DNA of 6,372 nt from Bacteroidota bacterium (GTDB lineage: Bacteria; Bacteroidota; Bacteroidia; Flavobacteriales; Flavobacteriaceae), in contig JAJRPL010000112.1 of the NCBI GenBank assembly GCA_024280815.1, positions 1-6,372 of the forward strand, given 5' to 3'. Below the pieces are notes generated by a model. It had not been told where the DNA came from. It saw nothing but the letters and a program-made list of their open reading frames with translations, and ran no database searches. This document shows, in pieces, positions 1 to 6,372 of this stretch. A program made the position numbers and the translations under genes. Each line of letters starts with the position of its first letter. Positions within the stretch are counted from its first letter, which is position 1.

Positions 1-3000
1 CTCCATCACTTGACAGTACAATAACGTAGGTATTGTCTTTTTTTAGTTTTATTTCTTGGGTATCACAACCAACAAAAGAAAAAACTAACTTCTCTCCTTT
101 TGATGCTTCAATAACAAAATTACCATCAAAATCGGTTTGTGTGCCTCTAGAAGTTCCTTTTACAATAACCGAAGCTCCTGGTAATGGCCCTGACTCATCT
201 GATATTTTCCCATAAATAAACCCTTTCTTTTTAGTACCATCATAAAAAGATTTAGCCACATTCGCCTTATGTTTTCTTCTAATTTCACTTAAATAACTAT
301 TGTTAAACCAACTATTGGTCAAACTAAAGCCAAACCAATTTAATTGATCAAAAGCTTGAAATGAATAACCATGATACGAATGATTTTTTTGTTGCACATT
401 AAAATTTTCAGTACCAAAACTGTGATTGGCATTGCTACTATTATACGAATAGTAATAAGGATTTGATATAGGATTAAAACTCCAATTATGCGGTCTAAAC
501 TGATCTAATGAAGCATCATACATAGACGCTAATACTTCTGCGGCTACTTTGTCTTTTTGTGTACCTTTTATTTTAAAACTCCAAGTTTCATCTTGCCCAG
601 GTTGTAATTTATCTCTAAACGTTGTGGTTTCAATAGTCAATTCATGTTTAGGATAAGGTATATTTATCTGTTGTGTGCCCACACCAAAAGAGTTATAATT
701 CACCCATTGGTAATGGATGGAAAACCCACCAACATCATCTGTTGTCACAGGAATTTCAATAGTTTTAATTTCATTTGAAAGGTGCACAATTTGGGTATCA
801 ACAATTCTATGCTTCTTTTCAACGATGATGGTTACTGAAATATCCTCTGATGCAGAACCTATACTTAATTTCACCTTTTGATTGGGTTGATATTCATCTT
901 TATCGGTTTTCACCATAAATAATTGCTGGTCAGCAACTTGTTTATCGACAGTACTAAACACGCTAAAACGTTGCTCAGTTTTTACATTTTGATTGAATTT
1001 ATCTTTACAATCAGCTACCAAGATATAATTGCCAGAAATCCATTTACTGATTTTTTTTAAGGCAATTTCTTTAGACTTATCGGTATTGAAATCCGATTCA
1101 AAAACCAGTGCTCCTTTTTCCCATTTATCAACATTGCTCTCTGCTTGATAGGCATCATGTGGAAATAATTTATGAAATTCTTCTTTTGAAAATTGCTGAT
1201 AATCTGGAGCTTCCCAAGGACGTTGTCTCAAAGGATATTTTGGAGCAATCAGTTTGTATATTTTTAGTTTTCCTTTTGTAGCTACAAATTCTCCATTCAG
1301 ATTATTTGTAGTCAAAGTAATTTTATGATCTTTTTTGGTTTTATCCAAATTATCCGACAAGGAAGCCTCAATAGTCAATGCATGATAACCTACATGAACG
1401 GTTGTTTCAGTACTTCTAGTTTCTCCATTTACATCAGTAACATCAACAAATAATTGATAATTAAACGTTGGCTGCGAATCTTTACTCACTTTTAAATCGG
1501 GAATGGCTTTAAAGGTGATTTCAAAATTTCCAGAGTCATCTGTAGTGCTTTCGCCATGAGTTATTTCTAATTCATCTGATGAAAACGAAGATCTATAACG
1601 CCAATACCAATTGGGATATTGAGCTGTTCGCACCACACGATAGCTTACTTTAGCATTGGTTATATTACTTCCTGCAAAAGCAGTAGCAGAACCATGCACT
1701 GTAATACTATCGTTTACTTTATAGGTTTCCGTTACGGGTTTAAATTCAGCCTCAAACTTCGGACGCTTATACTCTTCAACAGAAAAATAATGATTTGTAT
1801 GAAGAGTACTTACATTACCGTCTACTTCAATAGAATATTGTCCTGTCAAGCCAGATAAAGGCAAGATAAACTCACCACTAAAAGAGCCAAATTCGTTGGT
1901 TTTTAATTCTAATTCTTTTACTTCTTGCCGATTTACATCGTACAACGTAACCGTTACCTCTTCATTGGCAATAACTTTTGATTTCTTTTGATAAGTCTCA
2001 ATGGCTATACCTTTAAAATATACAATTTGTCCGGGCCGGTAAATACTTCTGTCGGTAAACAAAAAAGCATTGGCATATACATTATTATCAACCTGATTAT
2101 AATTTCTGCTGTTTTCATACAAATAAAAATCGCCAAAAATAGCCTTATCTTTTTTATGACTAACGGTTACAACAACGTTAGAATGTCTTTGATTTATAGT
2201 AAAAAAAACTTTCCCTTTAGCATCAGTAGTCAAAGTTTTATCTATTCGTTTATTATACCTACCTGTCTTGTAATTTTTAATATGAACTGTTGCATCAACG
2301 ATAGGTTTTCCTGAATTTCTGTTTACAACTTGATATATCTTTCTATTTGAAGTTTCACTTTCTATCAATGACAAATTTGTCACTTGTACAAAACCATATC
2401 CGAAAGTTTTATCAGAAGAGGCTTCTTTAGTGGTTGATGAAAAAATCAAGTAAGACCCTTGAGATAAACTAGGTAATAGTACTTCTGTTTTATGTTCTTG
2501 AAAATCGCCTTTATTAGGTAAATTGGCATTCCAAGTTTTTACTACTTCTAACTTATGGATAAAAGCAACTTTGACAGAATCATTATAAATTTTTTCAAAC
2601 TTTTTTCTTTGCCTTTTGGTAATCTTTAAAGCTTTAAAAAACAATTGGTCTGTGTTTTTATAAGTCACCAAAACACGTGATGGTAAATTTATTGGTAACA
2701 TCTTCTCAACAGCAATATTTAGTTGCTGGGCTAAGATTTGACTTTGTAAGCCTTTTAGTTTTTCTGTTCCTTTAGTCGTTGGAAATTTAGCAATAGCTGT
2801 TTTACATACTTCTAAAGCCTCTTTACGTTTCCATCTGTATTCTTCATTTTCTTTTGGTTGATAACTATTGGCCTGCTCAACATATAGACTTGCAATTTTA
2901 TAGTCTATTTCTGTTGAAATTTTATGTGTTACAAATTGTTCTTTTAGTGACTGTAAGGCACTTAAATAAACCGTATTTTTATCTTGAAAAACGGCATTAG

Positions 3001-3841
3001 ACCTAACAAAATCTAGTCGATCTAAAGTTACCATTACCAACGCTGTAGGATCTTTATCATTACTATGAGATAAAGTCAAGTTTTTATACAACCGCAAAGC
3101 ATGCAATTGCTGAGAAAGGCTATCTTTTGCATACATTTGATTTTTTAGAAAACTAGCGTTAGCAGATAACAATTCTAGATTATCTATTTCAAATTTATAA
3201 GACGGACGTTTTAAATTATTTTCATCAGTTTTATAAAAATCAATGGCTCTATGAGCTAAAAAATCATAAAGTGTAGGTCTATACTTTTTTGAATCACTTT
3301 GAACATGTAAAATATTATCAAATTGCTTTAAATTGGTTTGTTGCAATTGTAAGCTATTGACTAAAGATTGCTGATAATGGTGGTGTGTTTCTTCAAAAAT
3401 AGTTTGCAAATCCCAGGTTCTAAAATCGGTTGAATCAACTTTTTTAGTAGTATTCGTACGATTGTAGAATTTCCATCTGTTTTGCTGAAAATATTGCCAA
3501 TAAATATCAGCAATAATACTTTCTAATATGTTCTTGGTAGGAAATTTTTGTTCTGTAGCTTCTTTTTTAAGTATATTTATAATATTTAATTGTGCATCTT
3601 CCTCTAAAGTCAATGCAAACTTTGATTTGTATAACAATGTTTTTATCAACTGAGGATGGTTGCCATTCTTTTTTGCTTTCTTGTAAATTTTTTCAACCTC
3701 AACCAATGCTGATTTTGGCAGTCCTTTTAATTCAAAAATTTCAACTTTTTTCCACTCTTTTTCACAATCATCATACGATTGTGCCTTTATTTTTATTGAA
3801 AATAAAAGTAGTAAACTAAGAATAACTATTGATTTTTGCAT
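1..3841 (-). CDS. Alpha-2-macroglobulin family protein (MG2-containing, secreted), N-terminal 1280 residues, 3' end outside window
   Basis: The frame is open from the ATG at 3841-3839 to the left edge (1280 codons plus one base), so the gene is partial only because the window ends. Residues 1-20 (MQKSIVILSLLLLFSIKIKA, then QS) form a signal peptide with a typical Bacteroidetes Ala-Gln cleavage point; no cysteine follows, so it is not a lipoprotein. Residues ~21-380 are helical and TPR-like (EVEKIYKKAKK near the start). Macroglobulin beta-domains follow: MG1 about 380-500; a further beta-domain from ~503; MG2 near 597-610 with the hallmark DRSIYRPGQ; MG3 from ~688 (VEEYKRPKF). The bait-region domain spans ~970-1113 and ends in the family-typical MYDASLD (1107-1113). 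From ~1207 to the edge lies a CarboxypepD_reg-like domain (GKISDESGPLPGASV, then DFDGNF and SFVGCDTQEI), as at the N terminus of SusC-type receptors. Known relatives are large periplasmic or surface protease traps, often ~1800-2000 residues; the A2M and thioester domains would lie beyond position 1. Protease inhibition is inferred from family. The start is supported by the signal peptide and the A-rich leader. Confidence 0.92.
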   Translation of the reverse strand, partial: MQKSIVILSLLLLFSIKIKAQSYDDCEKEWKKVEIFELKGLPKSALVEVEKIYKKAKKNGNHPQLIKTLLYKSKFALTLEEDAQLNIINILKKEATEQKFPTKNILESIIADIYWQYFQQNRWKFYNRTNTTKKVDSTDFRTWDLQTIFEETHHHYQQSLVNSLQLQQTNLKQFDNILHVQSDSKKYRPTLYDFLAHRAIDFYKTDENNLKRPSYKFEIDNLELLSANASFLKNQMYAKDSLSQQLHALRLYKNLTLSHSNDKDPTALVMVTLDRLDFVRSNAVFQDKNTVYLSALQSLKEQFVTHKISTEIDYKIASLYVEQANSYQPKENEEYRWKRKEALEVCKTAIAKFPTTKGTEKLKGLQSQILAQQLNIAVEKMLPINLPSRVLVTYKNTDQLFFKALKITKRQRKKFEKIYNDSVKVAFIHKLEVVKTWNANLPNKGDFQEHKTEVLLPSLSQGSYLIFSSTTKEASSDKTFGYGFVQVTNLSLIESETSNRKIYQVVNRNSGKPIVDATVHIKNYKTGRYNKRIDKTLTTDAKGKVFFTINQRHSNVVVTVSHKKDKAIFGDFYLYENSRNYNQVDNNVYANAFLFTDRSIYRPGQIVYFKGIAIETYQKKSKVIANEEVTVTLYDVNRQEVKELELKTNEFGSFSGEFILPLSGLTGQYSIEVDGNVSTLHTNHYFSVEEYKRPKFEAEFKPVTETYKVNDSITVHGSATAFAGSNITNAKVSYRVVRTAQYPNWYWRYRSSFSSDELEITHGESTTDDSGNFEITFKAIPDLKVSKDSQPTFNYQLFVDVTDVNGETRSTETTVHVGYHALTIEASLSDNLDKTKKDHKITLTTNNLNGEFVATKGKLKIYKLIAPKYPLRQRPWEAPDYQQFSKEEFHKLFPHDAYQAESNVDKWEKGALVFESDFNTDKSKEIALKKISKWISGNYILVADCKDKFNQNVKTEQRFSVFSTVDKQVADQQLFMVKTDKDEYQPNQKVKLSIGSASEDISVTIIVEKKHRIVDTQIVHLSNEIKTIEIPVTTDDVGGFSIHYQWVNYNSFGVGTQQINIPYPKHELTIETTTFRDKLQPGQDETWSFKIKGTQKDKVAAEVLASMYDASLDQFRPHNWSFNPISNPYYYSYNSSNANHSFGTENFNVQQKNHSYHGYSFQAFDQLNWFGFSLTNSWFNNSYLSEIRRKHKANVAKSFYDGTKKKGFIYGKISDESGPLPGASVIVKGTSRGTQTDFDGNFVIEASKGEKLVFSFVGCDTQEIKLKKDNTYVIVLSSDG

Positions 3842-3862
3842 ACTATTTTTCTTTTAGAATAT

Positions 3863-3893
3863 CAAAATACGGTATAAAGGTTTAAAATTACAA
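3863..3893 (-). promoter_or_regulatory. Candidate Bacteroidetes promoter for the macroglobulin gene
   Basis: On the minus strand a TTG at 3893-3891 is followed after 21 bases by TATTTTG (3869-3863). This is one T short of the Bacteroidetes TAnnTTTG -7 element. A transcript would start around 3857, leaving an A-rich leader (AAAAGAAAAATAGT) of roughly 15 bases before the ATG at 3841. The match is imperfect, and A+T-rich DNA makes such matches common by chance. Confidence 0.35.
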
Positions 3894-3988
3894 TTTAAAA
3901 TGAGTAAACGCTCCATTTTTTACTGTAAAACTACTTTTTGGATGAGTATATCCTCTTCCGCCCCTTCATTTTATAATTTCAAATTAGT

Positions 3989-3996
3989 TACTTTTG
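3989..3996 (+). promoter_or_regulatory. Perfect TAnnTTTG -7 box upstream of the Mur-ligase-like gene
   Basis: TACTTTTG matches the Bacteroidetes sigma-A -7 consensus exactly and lies 18 bases before the ATG at 4015, implying a very short leader. No clear TTG -33 element sits 17-23 bases upstream; only a T-run is present at 3969-3972. The box overlaps an in-frame TTG at 3994, which argues that the longer TTG-initiated reading is not the real start. Confidence 0.5.
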
Positions 3997-4014
3997 CATT
4001 CTGAATTATTTCAA

Positions 4015-4578
4015 ATGAAAACCTCACAACAAATATACCAACTAACCAAAAACAAAACACGTGTTGTTATTTTAGGCTCTGAACGCAAAACAATTGTCGC
4101 TATGATTTTACATGTATTGACCTATCATGAGCGGAAAGTTGATATTATTTTAGAAAGCACTCAAAAAGTGTTATTAAATGATGATAATGATTTTGTTGTT
4201 ATTGAGGCTGGTGAAAACGCTCATGAATTAAAAGCCAATATTGTCTTAATTAATTCTAGTTCTAACCTTGACAAAACCCAATTAACAGCTATTATTAATT
4301 CTATAACTAATGGTGGAATTTTAGTCTATAATGAAACTGATGTTTTATTGAAGTTTTTAATATTGTCATCAACACATACTGTTCAAAAATATCCGTACCA
4401 AACTCCGACGCATACTATTGAAAATGATAGCATCTATTTAGATACCAATGAAGGGAAATTACCTTTAGAAATGAGTGAAAAGAACTTACAACACGTATTA
4501 GGTGTAAAATGGATTTGCCAACACATGGCTATTGATGAAGATGATTTTTATGAGGCGGTTGGGAGTTATAAAGGTTAA
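4015..4578 (+). CDS. Small Mpl/MurC-type Mur ligase-derived protein, catalytically degenerate (187 aa)
   Basis: The protein aligns by eye with the central part of Bacteroidetes Mpl-type ligases (UDP-N-acetylmuramate:L-alanyl-gamma-D-glutamyl-meso-diaminopimelate ligase; full family ~450 residues), which attach recycled murein tripeptide to UDP-MurNAc in the cytoplasm. Preserved islands, in family order: TKNKTRVVI (11-19), MILHVLTYH (30-38), NDFVVIEAGE (58-67), TNGGILVYNE (98-107), LPLE (149-152) and KWICQHMAIDEDDFYEAVGSYKG region (165-187). Missing are the N-terminal Rossmann domain, everything after the GSYKG segment (the C-terminal domain), and a stretch of the central domain between ~68 and 85. 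The ATP-binding P-loop, normally GxxGKT/S in a GGSHGKTT-like context, reads LGSERKTI (20-27), so its key glycine is Arg24; the usual EGDEY/EADEY is EAGEN (64-68), and the WDHxN-type metal site is absent. I infer loss of ligase activity. The frame is nevertheless intact, so it may be recent decay or a repurposed protein. ATG at 4015 is chosen over TTG at 3994 because the homology starts just after it and the -7 box overlaps the TTG. Confidence 0.72.
   Translation: MKTSQQIYQLTKNKTRVVILGSERKTIVAMILHVLTYHERKVDIILESTQKVLLNDDNDFVVIEAGENAHELKANIVLINSSSNLDKTQLTAIINSITNGGILVYNETDVLLKFLILSSTHTVQKYPYQTPTHTIENDSIYLDTNEGKLPLEMSEKNLQHVLGVKWICQHMAIDEDDFYEAVGSYKG
4507..4566 (+). repeat. Direct repeat copy A (Mur-ligase DEDDFYEA segment), partner at 6249-6308
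   Basis: This 60-base stretch near the 3' end of the small Mur-ligase-like gene matches 6249-6308 in the same orientation at 51 of 60 positions by hand alignment. It includes 22 identical bases in a row (4532-4553 and 6274-6295). Most differences are transitions and several fall at third codon positions, as expected for protein-coding ancestry rather than a recent duplication. Confidence 0.8.
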
Positions 4579-4603
4579 TTAGAATACGTAAAATAAGATA
4601 TTG

Positions 4604-4682
4604 AACACCCCTAAAGTCCCCTCAAGGGGACAATCCTTCTAAGTAACTTTTTAGTATTACCCCCTTGAAGGGACTTGTGTTA
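4604..4682. terminator. Long imperfect inverted repeat between convergent genes, likely bidirectional terminator
   Basis: AACAC (4604-4608) pairs with GTGTT (4677-4681), AAGTCCC (4614-4620) with GGGACTT (4670-4676), TCAAGGGG (4622-4629) with CCCCTTGA (4661-4668), and AAT (4632-4634) with ATT (4656-4658). That gives about 23 base pairs with a four-base bulge (4609-4612), single and double mismatches, and a ~21-base loop containing a T-run. The left arm also folds alone: GTCCCCT (4616-4622) with AGGGGAC (4625-4631). It is far more G+C-rich than its surroundings and lies between the stop at 4578 and the stop of the minus-strand gene, whose TAA (4682-4680) is inside the right arm. Similar CCCCTAAA-GTCCCC-type palindromes are, from memory, dispersed in Flavobacteriia genomes, so it may be a mobile or REP-like intergenic repeat serving as terminator. 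Confidence 0.65.
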
Positions 4683-6116
4683 CAGTTTAAATTTCTGTAG
4701 CCATTTCCAAGCTTTATAATTTTCATCTGTTTCCGATTCTTCCTTTCTTTCATAACCAAAATAATGCTTATTGGTACAACTATAAAATGTAGATTTACGA
4801 ATTTTAAGTTGTAATAATTTGTTTTTTATTTTTTCCTCATTATAATAATTGTCTTTAAGTAATTCCTTTCCAATGATAATTTCTTTTAATAAATACTCCT
4901 TCTTATTTTTAAGCCATGTTTCAGAGACTTTGCTCAAATGATTATTTTGAATCTCAAGAAGCATAGCAATTTTTAAATCATTAAAGTCTTGTATACGCTC
5001 TATATTTAGCACCTTTTTGTTTTTAACATCTTGTTTGCTTTCTTCCTTTGACATTTTTTCTATTTTTCCAACCCAATCAGAAATATTAGAAAACATTTTA
5101 TCTACTGCGAGTATGTAATGGTTGGGTATATTATCAGAGTCAAAATCATTTTCAACTATAGGTGCTTGTGTTAAAAGACTCTTCGTCCAATGTTCATAAG
5201 CTGGCCATGGGAAACCTTTAGCCCCTGTTTTAACAACTTGATTCCAATAATAATCCATTAATTTAATATAGTAAAATATAATTATGCGTTTTGGTGCAAT
5301 TTGCTCCCATACATTATCTGAGGGTTTTAATTCATAGTGTTTCTTTTCTTCTTCTAAGAATTTTAATGATGAAAAATATTCATTAGATTCATACTTTATT
5401 GTAGGTTGTAAGATGTTTTTATCATCAACCTGTTCAATAAAATAAGAAGTAGAAAAAAAAATGTCTAAAATAGGTGTATTGTCAGATAGAGATACTGTAT
5501 TAAGTTCTACTGTAATTAAAGAATTTGGAATGCTTGATAGTTGTGATGATAATAATGTTTTTAAGATATCTTCATTAACTTCATGAAATTTTTCAGGTTC
5601 TTTAGCTATTATTTCCTTTAAGTGCGTTGAAGCTAGAAACCAAAATTTTTCATCTGTAAATAGTATTTCATATAAACTAAAAGCATATTTATCATCTGTA
5701 TTTAATATATATTTCTCATATTTTCTAAATAACGAAGAGAATTTAGAAGGTTCATAAATCAACAAATAATCTTTATACTTTTTAGTTAATTCTTCATTAG
5801 GTTTTAAATGTGTTAGTTTTTTCCAAAAAAAGATAAAAATAATTATTGATAATGTTAATAATATTATTGGCCAAACCCCAGAAGGCAATCCGTTATTAGT
5901 CCAAAAACAGTCTAACCATTGTGGGTGAGGGTTTGAATTGAAATATGATACTAATCCGCTAAAAATCAAAATAATGAAAGAAAAAATTAAAATTAAAAGC
6001 AACCATTTACTAGCCTTTATTTTTAATTTAATTATTTCGTACTCATCATGTTTGATAATTACTAATAAAACGGCTATTAAAATAGAGACTATTGTTATCC
6101 AATCTGAAAAATTCAT
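4680..6116 (-). CDS. Unrecognised membrane protein with three N-terminal TM segments and a large C-terminal domain (478 aa)
   Basis: I do not recognise the family. Hydrophobic segments lie at about 8-21, 38-58 and 81-98. The loop between the first two (22-37) and the segment after the third (99-118) are lysine-rich, while the loop at 59-80 (many Asn, Pro and Trp) is not. By the positive-inside rule this predicts an N-out, C-in topology with ~380 residues in the cytoplasm. That part is charged, mostly helical in character and rich in Lys, Glu, Asn and aromatic residues; a possible conserved patch is GFPWPAYEHW (301-310), and the C terminus is KAWKWLQKFKL. No nucleotide-binding, nuclease, protease or TIR motif is evident. 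The ATG at 6116 is followed directly by the membrane segment and preceded by an A/T-rich leader and a promoter match. The gene faces convergently into the Mur-ligase relic and has no operon partner in view; its very A+T-rich, Lys/Asn/Ile-heavy composition fits an accessory, possibly acquired gene. Confidence 0.85.
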   Translation of the reverse strand: MNFSDWITIVSILIAVLLVIIKHDEYEIIKLKIKASKWLLLILIFSFIILIFSGLVSYFNSNPHPQWLDCFWTNNGLPSGVWPIILLTLSIIIFIFFWKKLTHLKPNEELTKKYKDYLLIYEPSKFSSLFRKYEKYILNTDDKYAFSLYEILFTDEKFWFLASTHLKEIIAKEPEKFHEVNEDILKTLLSSQLSSIPNSLITVELNTVSLSDNTPILDIFFSTSYFIEQVDDKNILQPTIKYESNEYFSSLKFLEEEKKHYELKPSDNVWEQIAPKRIIIFYYIKLMDYYWNQVVKTGAKGFPWPAYEHWTKSLLTQAPIVENDFDSDNIPNHYILAVDKMFSNISDWVGKIEKMSKEESKQDVKNKKVLNIERIQDFNDLKIAMLLEIQNNHLSKVSETWLKNKKEYLLKEIIIGKELLKDNYYNEEKIKNKLLQLKIRKSTFYSCTNKHYFGYERKEESETDENYKAWKWLQKFKL

Positions 6117-6148
6117 AATTATTTAATTTTAAACTTAATTATTCTATA

Positions 6149-6175
6149 CAAAAATAAATGAAGTACTCTTACCAA
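6149..6175 (-). promoter_or_regulatory. Bacteroidetes-type promoter for the 478-residue membrane protein gene
   Basis: On the minus strand TTG (6175-6173) is followed after 16 bases by TATTTTTG (6156-6149), a perfect TAnnTTTG -7 box. The spacing is slightly shorter than the usual ~19. A start near 6143 would give a leader of about 27 A/T-rich bases before the ATG at 6116. Position and orientation fit the gene well. Confidence 0.5.
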
Positions 6176-6248
6176 ATCATGCAGTGTGTATCTTTAAGCC
6201 AACTATTTTTTATAAATCTGTAAATGAATGATTTAGCACCTTAAAACA

Positions 6249-6317
6249 AAGTGAATTTACCAACATATGGGTCTTGATGAAGATGATTTTTATGAAGCGA
6301 TTGGGTGTTTTAGGAGT
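6249..6317 (+). pseudogene. Decayed fragment of an Mpl-type Mur ligase (QHMGLDEDDFYEAIG segment)
   Basis: Read from 6249 this encodes K-stop-I-Y followed by QHMGLDEDDFYEAIGCFRS, the same segment as residues 165-186 of the protein encoded at 4015-4578. The stop is TGA (6252-6254) where the relative has TGG for Trp166. Upstream, 6194-6220 reads LSQLFFINL in a different frame, resembling the LPLxVFGxHNL block that precedes this segment in Mpl. AATGATTTAGCA (6228-6239), encoding NDLA, may be a further piece, but spacing differs and stops intervene, so only 6249-6317 is firm. Nothing recognisable follows it. It is too short and broken to be functional. Its Gly and Ile in QHMGLDEDDFYEAI are closer to the family norm as I recall it than the Ala and Val of the intact copy. 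Confidence 0.7.
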
Positions 6318-6372
6318 AAACCCTGTATAATACACGTATAATTTATGATTTCAGATTCTTCTCCCGTACCTC

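Noticed and set aside
33..3819. Plus-strand open frames at 33-215, 1619-1858, 1988-2314 and 3592-3819
   Set aside because: They lie wholly opposite the continuous 1280-codon macroglobulin frame, have no recognisable content and look like antisense shadows.
1..3841. Calling the macroglobulin a lipoprotein
   Set aside because: The signal peptide ends KIKA-QS with no lipobox cysteine at +1; the first Cys is at residue 26.
3994..4014. TTG start giving a seven-residue longer Mur-ligase-like protein
   Set aside because: The TTG is part of the -7 promoter box and the extra residues show no family similarity; the ATG at 4015 is better placed.
4604..4682. CRISPR repeat or insertion-sequence end
   Set aside because: Only two inverted arms exist with no spacers, no direct iteration and no transposase; a terminator or dispersed palindrome explains it better.
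4680..6116. Calling the membrane protein a phage-defence effector
   Set aside because: Domain layout alone is not evidence; no defence motif or partner gene is visible.
5938..6126. Plus-strand 62-codon open frame
   Set aside because: It is antisense to the membrane segments of the minus-strand protein; A/T-rich hydrophobic codons produce such shadows, and there is no promoter or family match.
6345..6372. Possible gene start (ATG, reading MISDSSPVP) running off the right edge
   Set aside because: Only nine codons are visible, with no clear promoter or homology.

Overview
The window is strongly A+T-rich and looks like a chromosome fragment of a marine or aquatic Flavobacteriia species, most likely Flavobacteriaceae. 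Four things point there: a very large secreted alpha-2-macroglobulin-family protein of the Bacteroidetes type carrying a SusC/TonB-receptor-style carboxypeptidase-like regulatory domain; promoter matches to the Bacteroidetes TAnnTTTG -7 element; A-rich leaders instead of Shine-Dalgarno sites; and protein fragments matching the Bacteroidetes Mpl-type Mur ligase.

Layout: positions 1-3841 (minus) hold the first 1280 codons of the alpha-2-macroglobulin-like gene, which runs off the left edge, so its A2M and thioester-domain half is not visible. A short divergent intergenic region (3842-4014) carries a weak candidate promoter leftward and a perfect -7 box rightward. Positions 4015-4578 (plus) encode a 187-residue protein that appears to be a compressed, catalytically dead derivative of the middle of an Mpl/MurC-type peptidoglycan ligase. 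Positions 4604-4682 form a long imperfect inverted repeat between two convergent genes. Positions 4680-6116 (minus) encode an unrecognised 478-residue protein with three N-terminal membrane segments and a large, probably cytoplasmic, C-terminal part. Beyond its promoter, 6249-6317 (plus) holds a second decayed piece of the same Mur-ligase motif, interrupted by an in-frame stop. The last ~55 bases show nothing I can support.

The genes do not form an obvious operon: orientation alternates minus, plus, minus. The common thread is the cell envelope: a secreted macroglobulin, a peptidoglycan-ligase relic and a membrane protein. The most curious point is that two independently decaying fragments of the same ligase end bracket the orphan membrane gene, with a palindromic element at one junction. 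This looks like a region of repeated duplication or insertion rather than a coherent new system. I could not find convincing evidence of a CRISPR array, transposase, RNA gene, toxin-antitoxin pair or multi-gene defence cassette.
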